NCBI GenBank assembly: GCA_016235145.1
Contig: JACRLV010000055.1
Coordinates: forward strand, 1-33,009
Source: Planctomycetota bacterium
Lineage (GTDB): Bacteria; Planctomycetota; Phycisphaerae; UBA1845; Fen-1342
Length of the DNA stretch: 33,009 bases
Direction: 5' to 3'
Part shown: positions 26,030-33,009 of the stretch, piece after piece
Numbering within the stretch: the first letter of the stretch is position 1
Layout of the letters: every line of letters starts with the position of its first letter
Program-made: the position numbers and the translations under genes
The notes under the pieces: model-generated
What the model was told of the DNA's origin: nothing
Database searches by the model: none
What the model saw: the letters and a program-made list of their open reading frames with translations, nothing else

Positions 26030-27157
26030 CTACTGCCGCAACACATCCGCGACGGCCGGCGCAGCGGCTTCATCCGCCGCGCCCGGAGGCAGCGCTTCGA
26101 GCACCGCGTCGATGATGCGGTCCGCGTCGTAGCCTTCGGCCTCGGCGGCGTAGTTGGTGATGATGCGGTGCCGCAGCACGGTGTGGGCCAGCGCCCGGAC
26201 GTCCGCGATCGACACGTATTTGCGTCCGTTCATCACCGCGCGGGCCTTGGCGCCCAGCAGCAGGAATTGCACGGCCCGCGGACCCGCCCCGAACGTCACC
26301 AGCCGATTCACCAGATCCAGCCGGCTGAAATCTGGATGTCCCGAGGCGTCGGCCGCCGCGCGCCCGTCACGATCCGCCGGCGCCGGCCGCGTCATGCGCA
26401 CCAGTTCGAGCGTGTAGTGAATCACCCGCGGCGCGGCGGGCACGCGCCGCACCACGTCCTGAAGGTGCAGGATCTCGGCCTGGGTCAGCACCGTTTGCAG
26501 CTCGGCCTGCGCCCCGCCGGTGGTCTGCTCCGCGATCTGATATTCCTCGTCATAGCCGGGATAGCGGACGAAGACCTTGAACATGAAGCGATCCTGCTGC
26601 GCTTCGGGCAACGGATAGGTTCCTTCCTGCTCGATGGGGTTCTGGGTGGCGAGCACGAAGAAGGGCGGCTCGATCGGGTGGCGCGTTCCGCCGATGGTGA
26701 CGTTCAGCTCCTGCATGGCTTCGAGCAAGGCGGCCTGCGTCTTGGGCGGCGTGCGGTTGATTTCGTCCGCCAGCAGGACGTTGGTGAAAATGGGGCCCTG
26801 GAGAAAGCGGAAGGCCCGCTGTCCGGTGCGCTTGTCCTCCTGAATCACTTCCGTGCCGGTGATGTCCGCGGGCATCAGGTCGGGCATGAACTGCACGCGG
26901 CGGAATTGCAGGCCCAGGCAGCGCGAGAGGCTGCTGATCATGAGCGTCTTAGCGAGCCCCGGGACGCCTTCGAGGATGACGTGCCCGCGCGCGAACAGCG
27001 CGATCAGCAACTGATCGATCACCTCGTCCTGGCCCACGATGATCTTTTTGAGCTCCGCCCGGATGAGCGTATACGCGTGATGCAATCGCGCGACCGACTG
27101 CACATCGTCGAGCGGCTGAAACGTCGGCGCCGCGGCGTCGGCGGGAAACTCGGCCAT
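26030..27157 (-). CDS. MoxR-family AAA+ ATPase
   Basis: This 375-residue MoxR ATPase is a chaperone-like AAA+ protein that usually acts with VWA and DUF58 proteins. I chose ATG 27157 because AGGAGG lies 7 nt upstream. Walker A is EGVPGLAKT, Walker B LLADEINR, and the sensor-1 region [22 protein letters not shown] is diagnostic of MoxR. The C-terminal lid has [22 protein letters not shown] and [14 protein letters not shown]. The N-terminal tail is Ala/Pro-rich and variable. Unusually, the expected DUF58/VWA partner genes are not next to it within the window: a methyltransferase follows and a BRCT-like membrane protein precedes. Confidence 0.95.
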   Translation of the reverse strand: MAEFPADAAAPTFQPLDDVQSVARLHHAYTLIRAELKKIIVGQDEVIDQLLIALFARGHVILEGVPGLAKTLMISSLSRCLGLQFRRVQFMPDLMPADITGTEVIQEDKRTGQRAFRFLQGPIFTNVLLADEINRTPPKTQAALLEAMQELNVTIGGTRHPIEPPFFVLATQNPIEQEGTYPLPEAQQDRFMFKVFVRYPGYDEEYQIAEQTTGGAQAELQTVLTQAEILHLQDVVRRVPAAPRVIHYTLELVRMTRPAPADRDGRAAADASGHPDFSRLDLVNRLVTFGAGPRAVQFLLLGAKARAVMNGRKYVSIADVRALAHTVLRHRIITNYAAEAEGYDADRIIDAVLEALPPGAADEAAAPAVADVLRQ

Positions 27158-27233
27158 CTGCGGACCTCCTGGCTGCTTTCGCGCATCGTGAGCGAGAGGT
27201 CCGGCCGGGTCAACCGAACGACCCACAAACGCC

Positions 27234-27268
27234 GCGGCCCGCCGATCTCAACGAAACCGGCGGGCCGC
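27234..27268 (-). terminator. GC hairpin between the BRCT-like gene and moxR
   Basis: There is a perfect 11-bp inverted repeat GCGGCCCGCCG / CGGCGGGCCGC (27234-27244 and 27258-27268) with a 13-nt loop. It lies 23 nt past the stop of the 27292-28695 gene. On the minus strand it is followed only by GCGTTTGTGG, so it is a weak terminator or an mRNA-stability stem. Confidence 0.4.
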
Positions 27269-27291
27269 ACGCGAACATTGACACGTGTCGA

Positions 27292-28695
27292 TCAGCGTTG
27301 CGCGAACGCTCCGCCGCGCTCGCCGGTCAGGTAGAGAAATTGCGTCTGCGTCAGAATCGGGATGTTGCGCGCCCGGGCCGCCTCGATCACGGCCAGCCAG
27401 GCGGCGCGGTCCTTCGCGCGGGTGTTCGTCAGATCCTCGACCACCGCGCTGGTGGGCTTGCCCGACAGAACTTGCGGCAGTTGCGGTCCCGTGCCGAGCA
27501 CGACGAAATCCACCGATTCGTCGACTTCCGGCACCACCTGCCCGCCCCACTCGCGAACCAGGCCGGAAACGCGCTCCACGCCGTCCCAGTCGATTTCGTC
27601 GTTGTAGTCGAGGTCGAAATCGCCCTGCACGACGAACTTCGTCTTGCGATTCCGCTCGAATGCGACGTTGACGACGATGTCGCCCTCCACGATCGGCTTG
27701 AGGGCCGTCGAGCGGGTGATGCGGCACTCGGCCGTCGTGTCGAGCACCGTGACGACTTCGACCGACGCCTTTCCGCGGTATTCGCTGTCGAGCCGTTCGC
27801 CGGTGGGCGAAAAGACTTCAAATCCCATGCCGGCCCGCAGCTTGTCGTGGCTGCCGAGGTCGATGTAGACCACGTCGCTGCCGGGGATCGCCCGCATGAT
27901 GCGGCCGTCCGCCCGAGTCAGGATCGCATTGGCGTCGAATGCGCTGGGTTTCAGCTCGTCGATCTTGGCCTGAAGGTCGTTGATCAGCTTCTTGCTGCGG
28001 GCGATTTCGATCTCGGTATTGCGGTCCTGCGTCTGGCGCTCGACGCGCTGGCGATTCATCTCTTCCGTTTGGGATTCGGACGCCGTCTGAAGCTCCGTGA
28101 ACTGCTTGTCCTTGGTCGCGATCGCCTCGTCCTTTTCGCGCTCGATGCGCGAAAGGTCGTCCCGAATTTCGGCGATCTTCTCCTCGAATTCCTTGCGGGC
28201 GGCCATGTTGCCGGCGGCGAGTTGCTGGTTCTCGTTGGCGAGCTCATCGCGCTCGGCCTGAAGCGCCGCCTTGGCCTGCGTCAGCTTGCCATATGCCGAG
28301 CTCAGGCTGGTCAGCGCTGTGAACAGCGTATGCTCGGGATTTACGACGCCGCCCTGCTCAGCGGCGACCTGTTTCAGCATGCGGCGCGACTCGGCCTCGA
28401 TGGCGGGCTGCAAAATGTCGTCGTGGCCCGAGACAAGCAGGGCGAGCTTCTTCAGATGGTCCGCCATCGTGTCCGCTTCGGTGCTGCCGCGATTGGCCGC
28501 CTCGACGCTGTAGAACTCCGGCGCCGTTCCGAACTTCCTCGCCCGCTTCTCCGCCGTGTCGAGCTTGTTTTGCAGATCCTTGTTGTTCGTGAGCTGCCAG
28601 ATGAAAGCACCGATCGCGGCAACCGCGATAATGACGAGGGCGACGAGGGCGTTGCGATTCCCGTCTCCGCCTCGGCTGATTGGTCGAACGGCCAT
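27292..28695 (-). CDS. Membrane coiled-coil protein with beta-domain and C-terminal BRCT-like domain
   Basis: This 467-residue protein starts at ATG 28695 with AGGAGC upstream. It has one hydrophobic segment (residues 16-35, ALVALVIIAVAAIGAFIWQL) and then a long charged coiled coil (about 36-250, clearest at 140-245). A beta-domain (about 262-343) has VVYIDLGSHDKLRAGMGFEVF, like the domain in the 5861-6715 protein. The C-terminus (353-458) reads as a BRCT-type fold: KFVVQGDF, then LVREWGGQVV, VDFVVLG, then an Ala-rich helix and NIPILTQTQFLYL, matching the order of BRCT strands and helices. No catalytic motif is present. It precedes moxR on the same strand. The membrane topology is ambiguous by charge. 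The BRCT call is by eye and needs a profile search. Confidence 0.75.
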   Translation of the reverse strand: MAVRPISRGGDGNRNALVALVIIAVAAIGAFIWQLTNNKDLQNKLDTAEKRARKFGTAPEFYSVEAANRGSTEADTMADHLKKLALLVSGHDDILQPAIEAESRRMLKQVAAEQGGVVNPEHTLFTALTSLSSAYGKLTQAKAALQAERDELANENQQLAAGNMAARKEFEEKIAEIRDDLSRIEREKDEAIATKDKQFTELQTASESQTEEMNRQRVERQTQDRNTEIEIARSKKLINDLQAKIDELKPSAFDANAILTRADGRIMRAIPGSDVVYIDLGSHDKLRAGMGFEVFSPTGERLDSEYRGKASVEVVTVLDTTAECRITRSTALKPIVEGDIVVNVAFERNRKTKFVVQGDFDLDYNDEIDWDGVERVSGLVREWGGQVVPEVDESVDFVVLGTGPQLPQVLSGKPTSAVVEDLTNTRAKDRAAWLAVIEAARARNIPILTQTQFLYLTGERGGAFAQR

Positions 28696-29207
28696 TCGGT
28701 CTGCTCCTGCGACTTCCTTGGGTTTTCAGGGGTTCGCTGCGAAGCTCCAGGCGTCCGCCCGCAAGCCCGCGTTCCGCAGCAACTATGCGCCTGCAAAGCG
28801 GGAGTATGTGGCAGCCGTCCCCGCTTGTCAAAGCGATTGCGGAGGCCGGTTTTCTCCCGCGGGACCGCCGGAATCGGGGGCCGGCCGGAACTCAATCGAC
28901 CTGCGGAAGACGAACCGCAATCGAGCGCATGGCCCGCCGCCGGCCCGGCTGGCTTCGCCGGGTGCCGCGGGATTGTCGCAACCGCGATTCCGCCGTCCGC
29001 GGCGAAGCGCCGGACGGACGAGAATCATCGTCCGGAGGCTCCCGTGCTGCGGAGCGGCCTTGCGGGCATGCGAATGGGGTTCGCATTGAATAGGACTTGC
29101 TAGTTACTTGCCAGCACGGCCTTGTGCTTTCTTGCGTCAAGCGCATAATGTAAATTGGCAGGGCGAATGCCGAGCCAAGAAAAAACGAAGAACTGCGAGG
29201 AAACACA
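28696..29207. other. 512-nt intergenic region
   Basis: No gene was recognised; ORFs crossing it look like GC-rich shadows. It has a small perfect stem ATGCGAA-TGGGG-TTCGCAT (29068-29086) and, near the right end, the candidate promoter of the 29208 gene. It is a divergent spacer, so both flanking genes must have their promoters here. Confidence 0.5.
29122..29149 (+). promoter_or_regulatory. Candidate promoter of the small RHH-like gene
   Basis: TTGTGC (3/6) is followed after 16 bp by CATAAT (5/6). This would give a leader of about 52 nt with GAGG shortly before ATG 29208. Confidence 0.4.
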
Positions 29208-29483
29208 ATGAGCGCCCAAAAAGCAAAACAGCGCAAGCGGCAGAACATCGTCAGCGTGCAACTGGCGGAGGACGCCAAGTCGCAACTCGACGCCGTGAGC
29301 GACAACCGCGGCATGACCATCAAGATGCTCATGGGCAAGCTGCTGGCCTGGTTCGTCAGCCTGGATCGGACCGAGCAGTCGATCGTGCTGGGACAGGTCG
29401 AATCCCAGGACATCAAGACCTTGGCGCAGCTTGTGATTGATCGCCAGGTCAAGAGCCCGTCCAGCGGCGCGGCGCGGCGCTAG
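29208..29483 (+). CDS. Small ribbon-helix-helix-like protein (91 aa)
   Basis: ATG 29208 has GAGG 8 nt upstream. After a basic tail (AQKAKQRKRQ), residues 12-19 (QNIVSVQL) could form the DNA-contacting beta-strand of a ribbon-helix-helix fold. AEDAKSQLDAVSDNRG and MTIKMLMGKLLAWFV would be helices A and B. The remainder (TEQSIVLGQVESQDIKTLAQLVI) is a further helix and a tail. This fits small CopG/Arc-type regulators, either a stand-alone repressor or an antitoxin-like protein, but no toxin gene is adjacent. The real family is not recognised. It stands alone between a 512-nt spacer and a convergent exoprotein gene. Confidence 0.65.
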   Translation: MSAQKAKQRKRQNIVSVQLAEDAKSQLDAVSDNRGMTIKMLMGKLLAWFVSLDRTEQSIVLGQVESQDIKTLAQLVIDRQVKSPSSGAARR

Positions 29484-29574
29484 GATCAAACCTCATCCCA
29501 CGGCGGCAGCGGATCGCACAACGCTCCTGCGCGCGAGCGCGGCCGGCGTGTGCGCATGCGGCTGGGGTCTGGGT

Positions 29575-30840
29575 CTAGGAACCGCACACGTTCCCGAAAT
29601 GCGCCAGGAAATAACTCAAGTCCGCGAGGTTGATCGACTGGTTGTAGTCGAAATCGGCCCGCTCGTTGTATAGCGCGCTGGCCCCGGTGGACCCGAACGC
29701 CGACAGCAGGGTCGTCAGATCGACCAGATCGACGTCCCCGTCGCAGTCGGTATCCGCGGGGCAATCGCAGTTGAGCCCGATCGCCCAGGCGCTGACGCAC
29801 CCGAGGATGTTCTGGCAGCGTGCGAAATCGAGTGCGTCAATCGGATCCGAGGGGAAAAGCCCAAGCTGTTGCGCCGGACACCAGAGCGTGAACGTGCCCG
29901 CGCCGCGCGACGACAACACGTCGCCGGGTCCCAGGCTTCCGCCGAGGCTCGGCGAACCCGGCCGCAGCGTAAAGACAATCCGGTCGGCGAACGGCTCAAA
30001 AAACAGATTGCCGCTGTCGAACACGATCAGGCCGTCGATGTCGTCGAGGTGGACCAGGCCCAACTGCTCCGGGCTGATGTAGAGTTCCTCGCCTCCAAAC
30101 TGGTTGGGAAGAAAATCAACGTAGATCATGCCCGGCAGCGGACCGGCCAGAGACGGACTGTCCGAAGTCACGCTGAAGAAAAATGGCGACAACGTGGTAC
30201 GCCCGTTCAGCGCGGACGGAGCGGATCCTGCCGACGCCTCCACTTCGCTCGTCGGCGTTCCGGGGGGAACGGGAGTTTCAGGGCTTACGGTGGTCGGTGA
30301 AACGTTGTAATCCACGCCGCCCGCGTCGTTCTGGTTGAAGACCAGCGTGTTGTTGGGAACGGCGCGGAAGGGCGTCGGCAGCGGTCCCGTTTGATCGAAC
30401 AGCGTCAGCGACATGAACTCGTCGCCGGGCGCCTGCCGCTTGGCCGCCTGATCCTGCGCGTTGAACGGGAAACCCAATCCGACGAGAGTCGGGTCCGGCG
30501 GCGTCATGCCGACGGCAGTCCGGCTCACCGAAAAGAGAAGCGCGAACGTCGCGGTCGGATCGACCACGTCCGAGGTCGATAGCCCATCAAGGTCGTCCGA
30601 AGGCGACAACAGCGCGTGCTCAACGGCGGCGCTGGCCAGTCCGGGGATTCCAAGCGGCCCGGGCGGGATCAAAATATCGCCGGCTTTGCGAAAGCCCGCG
30701 AGAACCTCCGGCGAACTGCGATCCGTGGAGAAATAGGGATCAGACAGCGGCCGGCGGGCCGTGGGGTGGATCGGGTTGTCTGCGTATGCCGACAGCGCAA
30801 GCGCCGCCATAAACGCGATGGTCTGGTTTCTTGCGCGCAT
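29575..30840 (-). CDS. Secreted protein with C-terminal dockerin-like EF-hand pair
   Basis: This 421-residue protein starts at ATG 30840, preferred over 30864 because GGAGGG lies 8 nt upstream and a signal peptide (MRARNQTIAFMAALALSAYA) starts there. The central part (about 25-340) is Pro/Asp-rich with beta-like stretches (IYVDFLPNQFGGEELYIS, DIDGLIVFDSGNLFF) and no recognised domain. The C-terminus (about 352-417) has two calcium-loop motifs, DTDCDGDVDLVDL and DFDYNQSINLADL, each followed by a helix ending LLSAFGS or LAHFGN. This is a dockerin type I-like pair, as in the 3800-5029 protein. It lies 117 nt after the Ser/Thr kinase gene on the same strand and could be co-expressed, although a TACAAT hexamer (30903-30908) suggests its own promoter. 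Confidence 0.82.
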   Translation of the reverse strand: MRARNQTIAFMAALALSAYADNPIHPTARRPLSDPYFSTDRSSPEVLAGFRKAGDILIPPGPLGIPGLASAAVEHALLSPSDDLDGLSTSDVVDPTATFALLFSVSRTAVGMTPPDPTLVGLGFPFNAQDQAAKRQAPGDEFMSLTLFDQTGPLPTPFRAVPNNTLVFNQNDAGGVDYNVSPTTVSPETPVPPGTPTSEVEASAGSAPSALNGRTTLSPFFFSVTSDSPSLAGPLPGMIYVDFLPNQFGGEELYISPEQLGLVHLDDIDGLIVFDSGNLFFEPFADRIVFTLRPGSPSLGGSLGPGDVLSSRGAGTFTLWCPAQQLGLFPSDPIDALDFARCQNILGCVSAWAIGLNCDCPADTDCDGDVDLVDLTTLLSAFGSTGASALYNERADFDYNQSINLADLSYFLAHFGNVCGS

Positions 30841-30902
30841 GTTCAGCCCTCCGCGATCGGACATCGCGTCGCTCCGTGCCCGAGTCGCTTGTCGGAGCCC
30901 TG

Positions 30903-30908
30903 ATTGTA
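30903..30908 (-). promoter_or_regulatory. TACAAT -10 candidate for the dockerin-tailed gene
   Basis: On the minus strand TACAAT (5/6) lies about 63 nt before ATG 30840, in the short gap after the kinase stop. The -35 region is poor. Confidence 0.3.
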
Positions 30909-30957
30909 GACGATGAAGGGCGTCGTCCGGCTACTCTTTTTCGAAGATATTTCCCGC

Positions 30958-33009
30958 TTATCGGGCGGGCAGCCAGTCTGGCCAGGCGGGGTCCATCCGC
31001 ATTTTCAGCAAGAGAAACTTGGCTAGAAAGCAATACAGCTCGAAATCCCTCATCTCCCACGCTTCAGCGAAAGACCGCTCGGCCGCGGCTCGATCTCCCG
31101 CCGCCAGTTCCAGCACGCCACGGTGAAAATAGGCTCCCGCCAGCCGCCGGCGCTCGTCGCCGGGCCAGATTACGTCGCGGTGGGCCGCCGCGAGCAGCGA
31201 TTCCCATTCGGACGTTCCATGCACATAGTCGATCAACGTGCTCAACCACTCCTCCGTCCAGCCGTCGGAAAGCCGCTGGTAGTTGATGACTCCCGGCGGC
31301 CAGAAGGCTTCCGGCGGCGCGCCGTCCGTCAAACGCCAAGCCGCCTCGATCAGAAGGAGTTGCTCGCCATATGTCGTTCGGGCTGAGGCGAGCCAGTCTC
31401 GCGCCGCGAGCGGCCGATCTCGCGTGCGCTCCAGAATCGCGTGGATGAGCCGCCCTTCGCAATCGAATTGCGTCGTGATCGGCGCCTTCGGATCGCCGCC
31501 GTAGCGCTCGTTCACAACCCGCGCCGTCTTCTCCATGTCGCCGAGCCAGAAGCAAACCCGTGCTTCGTAGCGCTCGCGCTCCTGGCGGTCAGACGTTCTC
31601 GCCACAGCGGCGATCGTGGGCTCGTCGAGCCGGTCGTACGCCGCGGCCGCACTCGCCAGCCGCTCCTGGGTCTGCCCGCTCCAGGCCTGGCTCTCGCGGC
31701 ACTGGGCTTCGGCGATGTAGCCGCGCGAATCGCTGGGCTTGGCCTGCTGGGCAAGTTGCGCCCAGTGAAGCGCCCGTTCGTAGGCCTCGTCGCGCTCCTC
31801 GGCCTGGCCCTTCTGGTCGTAAATTTCCGCCGCCAGGTAGTGCGTGATCGAAAGGAGATAGCGCGGATACGCCTCATTGGGCTGCAAATCGTTGCAGATG
31901 AACTCCAGGGATCGCTGGCAGTCCGCGTAGTAATCGAGCGTTCGCCGGAAGTAGATCGTGTAGTTGTAGGCGCGGGCCTTGTGTAGCGCGGCTTGCGTGA
32001 ATCCCGATCGTTTGCTGATTGCAGCCTCGAAACGCGTCAGCGCAGCGACCGGATCCCGGCCGACCAGCGCCTGACCATGGAAGAATTCTCCAAGCGCCGA
32101 AACCTCGCTCGGCGACTGATCCGCCGAAAGCAGCGATTCGCGCGCCTTTGCCCAATAAACCGGACCGTCATCCTGGGTGCGCCGCACGTATGCCCATGTC
32201 AGCAGGTAGCGCGCGTCTCGATCGTCGGGCCGCCGCGCGAGCCGCCGTTCCAGGATGTTGCACGTTCGTCGCGGCGGATCATCGGGGTTGTAGATCCACG
32301 CCAGCAGCAGTTCCGCCTGGTCGCGCCGGCCGCCGAAGTGCTGTGCCCAGCCGAGCGCGTCCAACGCGCGCTGCGGCTGTCGATAGTCGTCGAACATTAG
32401 ATTTTCGGCGGCCTCGATTCGCCGGTTGGCCAGCGCCTGGATCAAGAACCACGTGAGCGGTGCGAGTACGGCTACGACGAGGGTCGCCCCCAGAGCGCCG
32501 GCCAGGGCCGGGTTTCGCCGCACCCAGCGAACCGTGCGGCCGACCGCCCCGACGCGCCGGCTGGCGATCGGAAAATCCTCGGCGTAGCGCCGCAGATCGC
32601 GGGCCATTTCGGCCGCCGTCGCGAAACGCCCGCCAGGCTCTTTCTCCATCGCCCGCAGGCAGATGGTTTCAAGATCGATCGGAATGGAGGCGTCGATCCT
32701 TCGCGGCGGGCGCGGCTCCTTGCGCATGACCTGGTCGATCAGCCGCTCGTAGGTGTCGGCGACGAAAGGCCGCTCGTGTGTCAGCAGCTCATAGAAAGTC
32801 ACGCCCAGCGAATAGAGATCGGCCCGCGCGTCGATGCGGCGGCCTGATTGGATCTGCTCCGGCGGCATGTACGCGGGAGTGCCGACCATCTCGGTGGAGA
32901 GCGTCAGCCCGGGCTCGTCGAGAATTCTGGCCAATCCAAAATCGGTAACATGCAGCCGGTCGTCGCTGCCCAAAAGCAGGTTTTGCGGCTTTATGTCGCG
33001 GTGGACGAT
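30958..33009 (-). CDS. Membrane Ser/Thr protein kinase with TPR-like region (N-terminus outside window)
   Basis: The frame is open from the window edge for 683 codons to the stop at 30958. The ORF track begins it at TTG 32973, but the coding sequence continues upstream to the edge and beyond. The first visible residues are IVHRDIKPQN, the catalytic loop of Hanks-type kinases. TDFGLARI (metal-binding DFG), GTPAYMPPEQ (activation-loop end) and DLYSLGVTFYELLT follow. A membrane helix (LAGALGATLVVAVLAPLTWFLI) separates the kinase from a large, mostly helical C-terminal region with TPR-like repeats (about residues 220-670 here). This layout is common for planctomycete Ser/Thr kinases that may sense envelope signals. 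The ATP P-loop and the start are not visible. Confidence 0.93.
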   Translation of the reverse strand: MVHRDIKPQNLLLGSDDRLHVTDFGLARILDEPGLTLSTEMVGTPAYMPPEQIQSGRRIDARADLYSLGVTFYELLTHERPFVADTYERLIDQVMRKEPRPPRRIDASIPIDLETICLRAMEKEPGGRFATAAEMARDLRRYAEDFPIASRRVGAVGRTVRWVRRNPALAGALGATLVVAVLAPLTWFLIQALANRRIEAAENLMFDDYRQPQRALDALGWAQHFGGRRDQAELLLAWIYNPDDPPRRTCNILERRLARRPDDRDARYLLTWAYVRRTQDDGPVYWAKARESLLSADQSPSEVSALGEFFHGQALVGRDPVAALTRFEAAISKRSGFTQAALHKARAYNYTIYFRRTLDYYADCQRSLEFICNDLQPNEAYPRYLLSITHYLAAEIYDQKGQAEERDEAYERALHWAQLAQQAKPSDSRGYIAEAQCRESQAWSGQTQERLASAAAAYDRLDEPTIAAVARTSDRQERERYEARVCFWLGDMEKTARVVNERYGGDPKAPITTQFDCEGRLIHAILERTRDRPLAARDWLASARTTYGEQLLLIEAAWRLTDGAPPEAFWPPGVINYQRLSDGWTEEWLSTLIDYVHGTSEWESLLAAAHRDVIWPGDERRRLAGAYFHRGVLELAAGDRAAAERSFAEAWEMRDFELYCFLAKFLLLKMRMDPAWPDWLPAR

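Noticed and set aside
26168-29103. Plus-strand ORFs 26168-27334 and 27298-29103 opposite moxR and the BRCT-like gene
   Set aside because: They are antisense shadows without RBS and with His/Arg/Leu-biased composition. The minus genes have good starts and motifs.

Overview
The window is GC-rich bacterial chromosome and most likely comes from a planctomycete (Planctomycetota, possibly Phycisphaerae-like). This is an inference from a combination of features: secreted proteins ending in dockerin-like EF-hand pairs, a HAF-repeat exoprotein, a PEP-CTERM protein, a prepilin-like protein with an H-X9-DG motif, a large Ser/Thr kinase with a TPR sensor region, a MoxR ATPase and many small palindromic repeats. 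No tRNA, rRNA, CRISPR array, transposase or phage gene was seen.

Layout. 1-3401 (-): rpoB, cut at its 3' end by the window edge, with its own promoter and no rplJ/rplL upstream. 3800-5536 (+): dockerin-tailed HAF exoprotein, then ruvX. 5573-6715 (-): a membrane coiled-coil protein plus a 56-residue membrane protein missing from the ORF track, closed by an intrinsic terminator. 7093-10051 (+): OppB/DppB-type permease, endonuclease III, cysteine desulfurase. 10243-10971 (-): RNase III. 11203-12867 (+): GH3-family acyl-adenylating enzyme. 13127-15243 (+): FliA/WhiG-type sigma factor, then ftsY. 15617-19505 (+): valS, frameshifted as given and full of inserted repeats. 19513-21339 (-): M1-type lipoprotein without the catalytic Glu. 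21414-23186: divergent prepilin-like and PEP-CTERM genes. 23278-25134 (+): cstA. 25241-28695 (-): methyltransferase, MoxR ATPase, and a membrane coiled-coil protein with a BRCT-like C-terminus. 29208-29483 (+): small RHH-like protein. 29575-30840 (-): dockerin-tailed exoprotein. 30958-33009 (-): Ser/Thr kinase with TPR region, cut at its N-terminus.

How the genes work together. Much of the content is housekeeping: transcription (rpoB, sigma factor), RNA processing (rnc, ruvX), protein targeting (ftsY), translation (valS), DNA repair (nth) and Fe-S supply (cysteine desulfurase beside the Fe-S enzyme Nth). The rest is envelope and secretome.

The most unusual material is of two kinds. First, valS and the spacer before it collect at least six kinds of short palindromic or tandem repeat. 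One replaces the segment that should carry the editing-domain TTRPET motif. Adding a single 8-bp repeat unit would restore the reading frame. Second, two membrane coiled-coil proteins share a C-terminal beta-domain; one is paired with a tiny membrane protein and the other carries a BRCT-like domain, which is unexpected in a membrane-anchored protein.

All calls come from reading the sequence and the supplied ORF track; no search was run.
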